From assembly GCA_030549495.1 (NCBI GenBank), contig JAUIRK010000979.1:77001-141000 (forward strand): a stretch of DNA of 64,000 bases, given 5' to 3'. Source of the DNA: Nectonema munidae (lineage: Eukaryota; Nematomorpha; Nectonematoida; Nectonematidae). Both the position numbers and the translations under genes were made by a program. Below, piece after piece: positions 35,786 through 47,390 of the stretch. Under the pieces are notes generated by a model. It was given only the letters and a program-made list of their open reading frames with translations, was not told the DNA's origin and did not search any database. Within the stretch, counting starts at the first letter, position 1. Each line of letters starts with the position of its first letter.

Positions 35786-36535
35786 TCACCGTGTCTGAGT
35801 TAAATGAGATTTGAGGCAGAAAGCCAGATCCTTGCCAGGCTGAGCAGTGAGAGAGAGTAGAGACGAAGATGAAGATGTTAAGATGGAGGATAGTTCTTGG
35901 TGAAGGTTGGAAATGCTCTTAACTTTGAGCAGTTGCATCAGTTGAGGGCCAGTGATGCATGACGAATTATCGAGAAGGGCTAACATAGGAAGAATTATTT
36001 GCTTATTATTTTTGAGAAGAGAGGAGATCAGGGTCGGATTCAATTCTTCGTGCAGCAGTATGGATACTTTACGCTGGAACAGATTGACTAACGGATGAAA
36101 TTTGGTGCCTTGCAGGGCTTTGGCCGCAACAAAGAAGTTTATTTTGATCAACTTAAAGGCGTTGGAGTGAATATCGAATTTCAGCTTCCTCTGCATTCGC
36201 TCATTTCCGTGAAGGAAGAGGACGAAGACGATGAACTTGCACTCGTGAAATAGTCTGCGCAGCTTTTTCGAAAGAAAGTTTTGGAAGGTGATTTCCGATA
36301 ACTCGTCTGGAGCGCTGCGTTTGGAGTAGAAGTCGTAGGCTGCCGCATTATACGAAATCATTTTACACTTCTCGCTCTTGGGGCGCAGGTCCATGGGCAA
36401 AATGCGCTCTGTTGCGGCCTCCAGTCTGCGTCTGGGGTAGTAGCTGGGATAGTTTGTAGAAATTCTTACTCTGGTTGCGTTTCTGCACGGCTGAAAACAG
36501 CTCGCCTTTATCAGTAAGGATAGCAACTTAGCCAT
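35786..36535 (-). CDS. MRPL10: Mitochondrial ribosomal protein L10 (uL10m)
   Basis: A single 249-residue frame (human MRPL10 is 261). The first ~25 residues (MAKLLSLLIKASCFQPCRNA) are basic and hydrophobic without acids, as in a mitochondrial presequence. The block YPSYYPRRRLEAATERILP aligns with the conserved 'PHYQRQKLMAVTEYIPP' of animal MRPL10. The C-terminal half has the L10 pattern: NFFVAAKALQGTKFHPLVNL, then LLDNSSCITGPQLMQLLKV and a final helix LTAQPGKDLAFCLKSHL. It would form the base of the L7/L12 stalk of the mitochondrial large subunit. No intron is needed. Sequence divergence is high but the landmarks fall in the right order and spacing. An internal gap compared with human seems to lie around residues 50-70. 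Confidence 0.75.
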   Translation of the reverse strand: MAKLLSLLIKASCFQPCRNATRVRISTNYPSYYPRRRLEAATERILPMDLRPKSEKCKMISYNAAAYDFYSKRSAPDELSEITFQNFLSKKLRRLFHECKFIVFVLFLHGNERMQRKLKFDIHSNAFKLIKINFFVAAKALQGTKFHPLVNLFQRKVSILLHEELNPTLISSLLKNNKQIILPMLALLDNSSCITGPQLMQLLKVKSISNLHQELSSILTSSSSSLLSLTAQPGKDLAFCLKSHLTQTR

Positions 36536-37120
36536 TTTGAAATTAGGTTGTGAATGGGGAGTGAATTATTTCATGAAACTAAATACAAATTCAAAACAAT
36601 TAAAAGTTATGTAGCAGCAACAAATCAAATCCAGAGATATTCAAGCACAGGTGAATTTATTTGCTTTAGCCTCCAAAAGCCAGAAATATAGAACTATGAC
36701 AAAAATGGAATAAATAAAAGATCAAACGTCAATAATGAGGGCAGTAAAAAGTCAATAATCACAATTTTAGCTTTTCTTCTAAAACGTTTTAACACTAGAA
36801 CACGCAAGATAAGATTTAAGTAAAATGAAGAATTGTTTTATATATTGTTGAAAATAAAAGAAAGGATTTTAAAGGCTTCAAAATGTATCAAATGACGGGG
36901 GGCGTCAGATTACAAGATTTGAAATCCGGGAAACTCTTGTAATTTCTCACCATATTTATATAAATTTATACCTACATACACAGCCAGGCCAATATATTAT
37001 AAAACGTAGAGATAATTATCACAAACATAAAGAAAGAATTTTAATGGGGTATAAAGAAAACAAAAGGAAAATAATTTGGAGGACTCATAATCAGACAAAC
37101 AATACAAAAATAAAAGAGAA
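36536..37120. other. Upstream region of MRPL10
   Basis: The sequence is A-rich with no recognisable coding or repeat features apart from a short GC-rich piece (GACGGGGGGCGTCAG) at 36.9 kb. Confidence 0.3.
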
Positions 37121-37544
37121 ATATATGGGGTATTTTTTAATATGGGAATCGTGTAAAACAGTACGGTTTGTAAACTAGTTTTTTTATATACAGTTAATGA
37201 TGGAACAAATTTTTAAACCCTTCGCGTGGGCTGAAAATTACACTATGAGCATGCTTATATCAAAAAAATACACGTGGTAATTTTAAACTCACAAGAAACA
37301 AGGTTTTACAAATTCATTCATCTACAGTAGTTTTCATTCAGTAACACAAAGATATAATTGCATCTGAATACTTTAGAAAAATTGAGTCTTGTTAACAGAA
37401 AGCTTTTATGGTTTAAAAACTAACCTAAAATCTTAAGGTTTGAAAAAACTTTACTTAGTTAGGTTAGTTTTGTTTTACTATAATAGGGCCTTTTAACAAA
37501 CCATCAAAAAATGTGACTCCCATATAAAAAATACCCCATATATG
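37121..37544. mobile_element. MITE with ~50 bp terminal inverted repeats
   Basis: The left arm ATATATGGGGTATTTTTTAA...ACGGTTTGT is complementary to the right arm ACAAACCATC...AAAAAATACCCCATATAT. The element is about 420 bp and contains no ORF. The ends lie in an ATAT/TA context, so a TA-duplicating (mariner-like) origin is possible, but the class is not fixed. Confidence 0.7.
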
Positions 37545-37739
37545 GCTTTTTCAAAAAAAAAACACATTTGATGCAAATTTGAGAATAATAAAGGAGTCCG
37601 TTAAAATCATACACAACCCTTTCTTTTCATTTAGAGCATATGAGTATAAGTGAAAAAAAATCGCATGAACAAAAATTGAACTCAAATCTTTATTCAAATA
37701 TATTTCTCTGTCATTTTGCTTTTTTCAATAAGTCCTTGT

Positions 37740-39940
37740 TTTCTAGCACCTGCCTATAAAATTCTTTACACTGAAAATTAAGGTTCCATGTGCATGGCAT
37801 TGTAAGATAGCTTCTACAGACGCCACATCCAACTCGTTCCTCTCATCAGTCCATTGGATCATGAGTGAGAATACACGCTCAACATTAGCATTATGAGCTG
37901 AAATGCTGGAAATAAGTAAGGACACAAAATTAACATCTCAGAATATTGTTCTTGAAATTCCATCATGTGAAGGATACAACTCCATCTTTCATGGCATAGC
38001 TTAGTCTTCCATTCATCAGGTCTGATCTCCATCTGTTTAACAAGGAGTTTTTTAAATGCTGACCACTGACAAAAAAACATGTTGCCGTCAATTTTTATGC
38101 CTTTGTTTTTTAACACTAGACAAGACGATTGTACGTGTATGCATGAAAAACTCTCAAGACGCTCTAAATATGAAACCCATTTCTTAAGATAGTCATGGCA
38201 AGTGACGTAGTAGTTATCGACTTCAAGCTGGAATTTCTTCTTCTCCTGGGAATAAACTTTTCATCCATTCTTTCCTTCATAACTGCAATGAGTTCTTTTA
38301 AGCAGCGAAGAACTTCAATAATGCTGTTTTCTCTCTTTACTATCTTCATAATCCTGCTGCTAAAAACATACTCAAGGCTGTGAATAAAATATAAGTAAGC
38401 TTCGCTCAGAGGATTATTAAAAAAATCTAAAAGAATTTTGAGGGCCTTTTCTTCAGAAGCAAAGAAAGATTTAAGTGCTTGAAATAACTTTAGGATTCTC
38501 TCAGCCAACGAGTTTTAGAATGTGAGAGAACTAAGGCATACTGAACACCAACAAAATTGCAGAAATCTTTTAGCTTCTCAGTTCGAACAGTATAAATACT
38601 GAAGTATGAAAACAACTTAAAAACAATTACTTCAACATCAACAGAAAGTACATTAGCCGCATATAAGCAGCATTGTTAATTTTGAGAAGACATTATTTGT
38701 GCCTTTGCGTAAACACCCACCAAAATTAGTATTAGTGTTATCTCCACAAAAAGCTATACATTTCTTCATATCTAGTACTAACTTGACGAGGCTCTCTCTC
38801 TGCAGAAGTTTATTATAGTTTCCGAGGTCTCATTTAGAAGGGATTTTGCTCGTAACAACTTTATCAGGAAGCCATTTTTCAGAAAAATATTGCACAATCA
38901 ACGGAAATATTTTCTCAGCATTATGATTACTTGCATCTGTAGATATGCCATAAAAAGAGGAATTATTTATATCTTTAACAATCTCGGCAAAAGTATGTGG
39001 GGTGCCACAACGTTTTTAATTATTGCAGCACATTTTGTCCTCGCATTTGAAAATTTGGTTGCAATATTAGAATCAGGAATTAATGTTGGTAGTAGTACAT
39101 TCGTACAGTCATTTGAACTGAATGACTGATGATGACGAACAGTATGAAAGGCCATGGCTACTTCTGCGGCTATTATTTTATTTTCTTCATCTGTGTTTTT
39201 CTTGATCAAGTTGGTTATTTTATTATCTTCTTTTGAAGTGGAGGAAATACAACCTTTGTGCTCTGTTGAATCCATGTGTCTCTTGATATCATTTTTCCCA
39301 CCATATTCAATACTGAAAGTGCAGTGACATAAACCACAGTTTGTTTTAATACAGCTCTTGCCTTGTTTGCTAAATGTCCATTCGCTGGAATATTCATCAC
39401 GAAATTTACACTTACGTTTTGGCATCTTGGGATGGATTAGTTTTTAAGTTGAAAAAAAAGTAGGCCGTGGCAAATAGTAATAACACACTTTAGTTAATGA
39501 AAGAAAAACACCCCAACAGTGACGACAACGGTGAAGAAAAATCTGAAAGATAGAGAGGAAAGTAGAAGTACTGACTAGAAAACATTAACACTACGATTAA
39601 AAACAGGAACAACAAAACATATATATATAAGACAAATAAATAAAAAAAAAATTTAATAGTCAACTAAAAACTAAAACATTTCAAGTATATAGACACACAT
39701 ACATATACAAACATACACAACATACAGAGAATAACAAGCAACTAAGGGAAAAAAATTAAGGTTAAGATATGGTGGATTATCCCTCAAGTTTTAACGAATA
39801 ACCTTTTTAAGGTGTTAAATATAATATTATGGTGAACTAAAATGGGGACAATAAGGGTGTCCCAGAATATCAATGTGGAACAGGGGACAAAATGATCAAA
39901 TTCTTCCGAAAAACGGGACGTCTGGAAACCCTACGAATGA
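37740..39940 (-). mobile_element. Broken autonomous hAT transposon with BED-finger transposase
   Basis: The minus-strand frame 39425-38967 starts MPKRKCKFRDEYSSEWTF and carries a zinc-binding N-terminus (CGLCHCTFSIEYGGKNDIKR followed by H). Frames at 38508-38164 and 38116-37859 continue the transposase. The frame 37925-37743 has the hAT dimerisation signature SAHNANVERVFSLMIQWTDE. At least three frameshifts or stops separate these parts. The right terminus near 39935 reads, on the minus strand, TAGGGTTTCCAGACGTCCCG, a known type of hAT end. The left terminus was not found. It is inactive. Confidence 0.8.
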
Positions 39941-40945
39941 CACACAGCTAGTCATTTTTGTGTTAAATTCTAATTTGAGAAAGCTGGTTAAATTTTAGGT
40001 CAACAAAAATAAACTTTTATAAGTGATAATTTTGTATAAATTTTAAAAAATGTGCAATAGCACTTTTTTTTGGATTTGAAAGCCCTTTTATACATTAAAA
40101 ATTCAAATACAAAAAGATAAACAAATTAGATAAATAAATTACTTTTAAACATTAAAATAGCAATGTGTGTTAAGAAATAATAAGTAGAAAAAATTCCCAA
40201 CATTCAATTGGTGCCAATTCACTTAATTTTTTTTTATTAATTGGTTAACAACTACCAGGATAACCAGATTATAAAATAGGTAGTATAAAAATGTATTTAT
40301 TTTTAACAAAAATATTCCTTTTAACTTCTTTTCAAAATTATGAAATATGTGAATGAAAAGTTATAACTTCTATTTCTTAGATATTTTAGTCCATTCGAAT
40401 GAACATGTAATCCTTGGAAATATTCGTAATAAAAAATATATGCGTTTTGCTAAATAAAATAATTTACATAGATTAGATTCGCCTCAATAAAAGATAGATT
40501 ATCTGCAGCTGAAAAAAATTCTAAAAATTTAGCTATTTAAAAATTGACTACAATAAGGACAATCTTTTTTAAAATTTTAATTTATAATTCTTGATGATAT
40601 TGAATTCCGGTTTAATTTGTGCATTGGGAATAAACATTATAGATTATTACAAATTAAAAATAAACAATTATTTCTTTCATCATTTCTTAAATAAAATAAA
40701 ATTATGATTTATATAATAAAATAAAGAAAACAGTTCACTTTATAAAATTTTGTTAGTAACCACTTAAATTGTTGGATAAAATAGTAAAAAAAAAGATAAA
40801 CAAAAATAAATGTATTGGAAATCTTCAATGAACCCACCACTCTCTTTAATCACTTTTATCAAGGTTAATCCTTTAATGCTATTATGGTTATAATAAAAAA
40901 TTCGCCAAAAGAAATTTTTTCTTCAAATTTATATGAAACTCTACA

Positions 40946-41979
40946 TCAGGGGTCATCAAAGTTTTTCTCTATAGGGCCACATAGATCCAGATAATTAATA
41001 TTCGCGGGCCTAAAAATTTTTTTCATGAATTTATGCTTAAAACAACAAATCAATTTATTTATAAAGACACAAAATAATAGAACAAAAAATAATATGGTAG
41101 AAAATTAATGGGATTTATGAAACTGGTGTTTAGTTCTTAAAATGGAACTAATGTCAGCCTAAAATTTAGTACATCCAAGAATAAGAATTGCTTTTAAGTG
41201 GTTGTCTGTCAATCTTGTTGGATGCGTTGACTTTATGTACTTCATTTTTGAAAAAGTTTGCTCACATTTATACGTTGTTGCAAAAACTGTAGCCATACCT
41301 GACGCAAATTTTTTTAGATTGAAAAACTCATCATCAGGTAAATATTTGTAGAATTCAAATAAACCTTCTCTATGTTTTGCTTTTAGCAAAGTAGAAGCCT
41401 GTAAATCGGTTAATTCAAGTTGAAGGTGTGCTGGCATGTCATCAACGGTACATTCAAAAGGATTTTCAAACAAGATAATGTCATTTCTTATTTTATCAAG
41501 ATCAGAAAATCGATTTGTGAAGTTTTTATGTAACTTAGTGAGTACGTCTTTGTGAAATTCGAGATCAACTTGTTCTGTATTTTCAGCGAGAAACTCTTGA
41601 AAATTTTCAAAATGAGAGTAGTTTCCGTTTTGAAATTGACTTATAAACAATGTCAATTTTGTTCGAAAGACTGTAATAATTTTGTATAAATCACATATGA
41701 GATTTCCTTGTTTCGGCAATTTTAAATTTAAATCATTCATGTGTTTTGTGATGTCAACCAAAAATGACAACTTTGATATCCAAGAAGGATCTAAAAATTG
41801 TCTATTCAATTTGTTTTTTTCACTTAAAAATATTATTATTTCTTTTTTAAGTTTAAGAAAACGAGATAATAGTTTTCCACAACCGAGCCATCTTACTGCT
41901 GTGTAGTAACTTATATCATCATATTCAGAATCAAGTTCTTCAAGAAAAGCTTGAAACTGCCTGTGAATGGTCTTTAGAA
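40946..41979 (-). mobile_element. hAT transposon fragment (GTF2IRD2/FAM200-like transposase C-terminal half)
   Basis: The terminus CAGGGGTCATCAAAG at 40946 is a classical hAT end. The 216-codon frame 41809-41159, with its open extension to about 41978, reads RQFQAFLEELDSEYDD, YTAVRWLGCGKLLSRFLKLK, LDPSWISKLSFLVDITKHMN and, near the end, FATTYKCEQTFSKMKYIKST. These are the blocks shared by the GTF2IRD2/EPM2AIP1/FAM200 group of hAT transposases. The N-terminal half is missing because the element meets a Tigger fragment at 41980. Confidence 0.8.
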
Positions 41980-42360
41980 GTTGCTAAGCAATCTGTGGAT
42001 GCTTTGAATTCGGTGAAGCCTATTTTTTTGCGTAATTTAAGGCGTTATCACAAATTATAGGCCCAGAAATAATTATCTTTTTCGCCCTTGCTTTCTGAAA
42101 CCACGTCCATGTAAGATCATTGATTTCTTCATATTTAGATTTAACTGAACATTTTTTATGTCCTCGTGAACATAATTTTCGAAATGAGATGAATAGGAAT
42201 TTTGTTTTTTCAAGATGTCTGATACGGTACTCACTAAAATACCATACTTTTTGCTGAGGTATTTCAATGGAGGTTTGGGCTTTGAAGAGGCATCTTTAAT
42301 CAGACTTAATTTCTTTTTCAAATTTAGCTTTAGACGAGAACGATTTTTATAGGTGGAGAC
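41980..42360 (-). mobile_element. pogo/Tigger transposase fragment: DNA-binding N-terminus only
   Basis: The frame 42321-42073 has a psq-type helix-turn-helix (LSLIKDASS ... KYLSKKYGILVSTVSDILKK). A CENP-B-type second domain follows (WFQKARAKKIIISGPIICDN, ALNYAKK) and, after one frameshift, KIGFTEFKASTDCL. The catalytic DDE part is absent. The fragment directly abuts the hAT piece to its left. Confidence 0.75.
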
Positions 42361-42587
42361 ATACAGGTAAAAAAAACTTGAGAACAGAAGGAAAGAAATT
42401 GTATCAAATCAAATAAAGTATTTACGTCAAATTTGGGCGTAGGAGAAACACTGAACACGGAGAAAAACTGCATATTTTCATAAAGATCATAAATCTTTGC
42501 CAAAGATCTTCTTAGAGAATTTATTTTCCTCTTCACTTCACGTTGCTGCACAAATATTTATTGTTACACTCCACTACCATATCTCCT

Positions 42588-42668
42588 GAGCCTCAATGGG
42601 TGTTAGGGTGTACCTCTCAGCTTAACAGTTGAAGGTCAGGGGTTCGATCCCCAAGGCTCCCAACTCTA
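42588..42668 (+). mobile_element. tRNA-derived SINE (family 1), head only
   Basis: It is nearly identical to the tRNA-like head at 557-706: CTCTCAGCTTAACAGTTGAA, then GGGGTTCGATCCCCAAGGCT. The body and AAC tail are missing. As an isolated tRNA it would lack a proper seven-base anticodon loop, so it is not called as a functional tRNA gene. Confidence 0.7.
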
Positions 42669-43989
42669 AAAACAAATTCACAAAAATTGTGATTAGCATA
42701 ATGCGAGCATATAGCGCTACGCCTGAAAGTGCTTTGATATCTCCAACCAACCAACCATATCTTCTATCGCTTGCATTTTTTATTGCAAATGCGTATATCA
42801 TTCATCACATCACTTTTACAATTAGTAGTATTTTAAGCACTCAAAAGAAAATAATGCATTTAGTAGAATGAAGTATTCAGCTTTTACAGATGATATTTAT
42901 AATGTTTTAATTAGTATTAAACTAAATTTTATACTAAACTGTTCAATAATAATTTTTATCATTTATGTTTTTTCCAATTTATCCAATCATCTTTATTATG
43001 AATGAAAAGATAACAATTTCTTAACTATACGTATACATACATTTAAATTTAGGTGTAAAATAAGACTGAGTTTATATTTTATTGGATAAAGATAAAAAAC
43101 ATTATAATTAACTTTTTTAAATAGTAAATCTATTAAATCCAGAATTTACTACTTCTGTGAAATTTCAACTTAACAGAATATCATGGTCAAAATTAAAAAC
43201 TTTAAGTACTTGCTTTATTTTATAAAAAGACTCAATGTGACACTTGTTCATTGTAAAAATAGTACAATGATGTCTATAAAACTTTTATAAAAATTAAGTC
43301 AAAATATCAACATTATTAATTAAAATTAACTAACATCAATAGTACAATGAAAAATAAAATTCAACCCAGAAAAAACTTCTTTATTAAATAAAAATTTGAA
43401 ACTTTTTTTTATAAATGTAACAAATGTATAAAACACAAACAAATTAACATCAATTTAAAATTGAAGAAATGCTAAAATTTGCTCTTCTGTTTAAAACTGA
43501 AAAATCCAATCTTGAGTTTCTTCTGAATCAAGATTTTTAGCAGGACATACACACAAAGAAATTCGATTGAGAAAGAGGTAACAATTTTTGTTCTCATTAT
43601 ATTCTTCATATATTTTTTTAACAATTTTTCTTTTTCATCCTTTTTCTTCTTGTTTCCCCCGCTCGAACAATAACCGGAATCCACACTTTCTATTTCAGGC
43701 ACGTCTTTCCAAATCTTTTCTTCGCACTTTGTGAAAAAAGAAAGAACTTCCCAGACATTCGTTTTTCACATGGAAGACAAGAAAGATCCCAAACTGAAAA
43801 TATTAAGTAGTGAAAAATATAAATTATAAAATAAATGAACCTTTACCATGATTATATTTGTTCTCACCTTTCTTTTATATGTATTCCACGTATGTATTTC
43901 ATTTAAATCAAACCAAATCTTTTCAAAATAATTGTAAAATTCTTCGATAACATCTTTAATTAGAAAACCATTATGGCCTAAAAGATAGC
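42669..43989. other. AT-rich stretch, possibly interior of a Tigger-like element
   Basis: A 76-codon minus-strand frame (43702-43472) starts MPEIESVDSGYCSSGGNKKK. It may be the C-terminal tail of a transposase, given the Tigger-like terminus at 44.2 kb, but no catalytic motif is visible. Confidence 0.3.
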
Positions 43990-44215
43990 AAAGTGCTTAT
44001 GAATGTTTCGCTTTTCGCAAGATTTTTATACATGTAAACGGCCGGTCCTGTTTTTCAAACTGTTTCGGTATTCAGAATACGCAAGTTTCGGTTTTCAAAA
44101 TACTTTATATATTTATTTTCATTGAAGGAATTCGGTGGCATGTGAAAGTTACTGTATTCTCAAGTTTTCGGTTTATTCAAGTTCCGCTTTGAGCAAGTTC
44201 AACTGTATATCAAAT
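43990..44215. mobile_element. Right terminus of a pogo/Tigger-like element
   Basis: Read on the minus strand, the end is CAGTTGAACTTGCTCAAAGC, followed by repeated CGAAAAC/CGAAACTTG motifs, the layout of Tigger ends. It stands next to TA. The opposite terminus was not located. Confidence 0.5.
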
Positions 44216-44329
44216 CTTACATCTAGCAAAATATGAACAGAAAGTTGAACATTGTCTCCCTAGTCATTTGTACATGGAATAGAAACCATCGTAGTATACA
44301 GGTTGGAGATATATACATATTAAAACATA

Positions 44330-45010
44330 ATATAATAAATAATATACATATTATTATATAGTGTGAAAATCTCTGAAAGTGTCAATCAAATATGCCGTTT
44401 ACGCCTGAAAATTATATCCAAGAATATAATTCAAATAATAAATGCACATATTTATACTAAATCAAGCATGCTAATCTAAATTTCGCAGTCATTTTTTGCA
44501 ATTAGTTTGTCAAAACGTCTGAAAATTTCAATAAATTTTTCTCCATATTAATTAAATTTTAAACAAGGTATATTTTTTATGACAAATCGTCCAAGCTGAT
44601 TTAATTTCTCAACTCAGTTTTAGCAATTAGGATTTGGAAATGTCTTAAAGTGTCAATTAAATTTGCAGTTTACGTCTAAGAAAGAGTCGCATTTATCTAA
44701 ATTTTAATTAAAATTAGAATTTTTTGAATAAATCGAGCATGCTGATTTTATTTCTCGATTAATTTTTTGAAATTAGTTAATCATATTTGTGGTTGACGAA
44801 TAAAAACTATTTCCTAGAATATTATTTACATTCTCAATAATATATATAAGATATTATACAAGATTTCCTTTTTGGACTTAGTTTTCACAATTAGGGTGCA
44901 AGAATGTGCAGAATTATCAATCAAATTTGACATCTCAGGAATAATCAAATTCTGAAAATACCAATTTTCTCAAAAAACTCGTTTTTGATTGTAATAAAAA
45001 AACATTCACG
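44330..45010 (+). repeat. Tandem array of ~150 bp monomers, array 3, with element flank
   Basis: Units recur at about 44487, 44620, 44760 and 44890 (anchors TTTTTTGCAATTAG, TTTTAGCAATTAGG and variants), with ~130-140 bp spacing. Shared blocks with array 1 include AAAGTGTCAATTAAATTTGC and GAATAAATCGAGCATGCTGA. The right flank (AATTATCAATCAAATTTGAC ... AAAAAACTCGTTTTTGATTG) is the inverse of the left flank of array 2. Confidence 0.75.
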
Positions 45011-45469
45011 TATTTGCGTGCATTACAGGCAAACTAAATAAGAGTGAAACATGCATATAACTATTTTACATGTGTAACACTGTTTTGAAGAAGCACAATA
45101 ATTACAAACAGTTTCTTGATTGAGAAATTGATAATGTTCTTTCAGAAGGTCCATAAAAATTAAGGAGAGCTTTTATATTACAATTTGATTCACTGATTGT
45201 AGACCTCACTTTCATGTAGTTTGTAAGGAAAAAATTTTAAAAATTCCTTTCTTACAATAAAAATTAGTTACCTCGCATTTATTATTGGGAATAATGAAGG
45301 CATTCAAAGAATCGTTATATAAATAGTTGGAAAAATACAGCTGATGTCCATTTTCGTGGTCGTGATTGTATGGACGATCACCTCTAGGTCACACTGTGGT
45401 GGAATTACACGATTTCAACCTTATCTACCATATACAGTATCTTACCTAAACAGTATTTGACCTTACGAT
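45011..45469. other. AT-rich stretch, nothing recognised
   Basis: No conserved exon, repeat end or RNA gene is visible. Confidence 0.3.
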
Positions 45470-46060
45470 ATTGTATATTTATTTTCCTGCATTCAGAAAG
45501 AATGTGATCAGTAAAGAATCTATATACATAAGCCGACCCTTAAGAAAATCTAAGAGGGAATTAAAAAATTGGGTTAAACAAATGAACTGCAAAAACCGCG
45601 GTGCAATATACATAATCACGTTGGCGAAACAGAGAGATTCCTCACCAACAGCTATATGTAAAGTTCAAAAATCCAAACATGACCATAAAACACATTAAAA
45701 ATAACCCAAACCACGAGAACACCAAAATGCTTTGCACTTTCTCGCGCGAAAACCTCCCCTTCCTTGAAGGTTAGTACTCACCACGAAACCGCAAGTCCAT
45801 CAATATTTACAAGGCCATCCCCGTAATATGGCTAAACGTCAAATAGCTTATACGCGCAACCGCAAACTCACACCCAAGTACTTTCATTACACAAACTCCT
45901 GTTATTATATACACAAACAACTTACATTCCGCACGTTTTATACTCTGTATAGAGCGCTTTAATTCAGTCTTTAAAATTGTTGCCTGAAAAAGACATGGTA
46001 TCGTCGCGAATTTAATTGCCCTCCCACTTCTTTTAAACCCTATTTTCAAAAGCGCTTTTT
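45470..46060 (+). other. C-rich tract, possible LINE fragment
   Basis: The plus strand is C/A-rich and G-poor, as in the LINE at 2.4-4.4 kb. A 75-codon frame (45471-45698) and later broken frames (FITQTPVIIYTNN) look partly coding. No family motif can be named, so the origin is an inference from composition. Confidence 0.3.
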
Positions 46061-46316
46061 ACTCACATTGAAAAATGGAACAACGCATATCTCTCTTCCT
46101 TGTTTCCGACACTATTAATCTCAAGAATACTTAATAAAGATTAAACTAATATTTAAAAAGCAAAGGGAACCGACTTTCTCTAATATTTTGAGCCTGCTTT
46201 TACCAAACCTATTTTTTAAAAATAATACAATAATTTTTGCTAAGAAGATAAAGAGTTTTTATCGTTAGGAAAGAGGCAAAAAATTTATTTAAGTTCAGAT
46301 AAAACATAAAAAAGAT

Positions 46317-46333
46317 TGTGAGAGAGAGAGAGG
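46317..46333. repeat. (GA)n microsatellite
   Basis: A run of GA units (gagagagagagag). Confidence 0.7.
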
Positions 46334-46464
46334 TGTCGGATCATATCATTTCACTCATCCAAGTCTTGCATTCATTTCTTTCTGTGTATCGAATTCTAGA
46401 AAAGAAAATAATAGGATAAGGATAAAAATCTTATTTTGAAGTTTAGCTCAGGCGAAATCTTTCC

Positions 46465-47390
46465 ATCTAAAGCAGAGGTGGCCAACTAAGAATCAGTGAA
46501 CCCTTTCACTGTGGCGATCGGTCCTTTAAAAAATTTTAAAGGTTAAATTTTAAACCTTTAAAAACTTGAGCTAAAGACGTTAAATTTTTAACAAATAACT
46601 TCAAATCCTTTTTTCTAAATTTTTTAAAAAAGGAGTCTTAACAATTTTGCACAAAATCACTGATGATGATGATAAAACATCTCCGACTCAGCCAACCGGA
46701 TTATAACTTTACGAAGACTAGAGTTGGGATATATAAAGACTAAATAAAAAATCATTGTCTGATTCAGATTTATATAAAATATAATTCACCATTCATAAAA
46801 GACAAATTGTAATGAGCTGCCATTGAGTTTGGTGTGTCTGTTTATCTTTAATTTAAAATTGAGCCTTGGTTGAGTATCTCCAGCTACAGCTTAGAGTCGA
46901 GTGCTTTTTCCATTTGAGAGATGTTGGAGCAGAAAAAGCAGTTTCACAAAAATACACCTTGCCAAAAGTCAGATTTATGCTCAGATCAAAAATAAGAACC
47001 TCCTTTAATTGCGAGGGGCTAGGTAGATGCCTTCCTCATTATATAGCAATCGATGCAGAGCCCTCACATATGGGGACAAAGGGGGCTTATGCCCAGGCGC
47101 AACACATAAAAATGCATGGAATGCACCTCAAATGATAGAAATGAGAAAAAACTTTTAAAATTTGATATCAATTCTAATGGATCTTTAAAATTTCTTTAAC
47201 AATAAAAAGGCTATGCCTAACATACCAGTTACGCTATTACCTGTTGAGTCTGGGGGTGCAACAAAACTTTTGCTCTGGGCGCCACACAACCATATGAGGG
47301 CGTGGAATGCACCCGACTTTTTAATTTTGAATAGTAATCGGAACAGAAGATTTAGTTTCGCATAAAATTTCACGTATCAAATTTCTTGTT
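46465..47390. repeat. Remnants of hAT-type MITEs
   Basis: CAGAGGTGGCCAACTAAG at 46465 looks like a hAT terminus. At 47.06-47.11 and 47.23-47.33 kb two related segments share GGTGCATTCCA and the CGCC(C/T)GGGC/GGGCGCC block on the minus strand, as in G/C-rich invertebrate MITEs. ACCAGTTACGCTATTACCTG at about 47.22 kb resembles the CAGTGGCGTAACTGG terminus type. Boundaries are approximate. Confidence 0.35.

Noticed and set aside
42588-42668. tRNA-like sequence with an intact B box
   Set aside because: It is the head of a SINE family also present at 557-706, and it lacks a normal anticodon loop; not annotated as a tRNA gene.
46866-47135. 89-codon plus-strand frame near the MITE remnants
   Set aside because: It overlaps repeated G/C-rich MITE-like sequence and contains no known domain.
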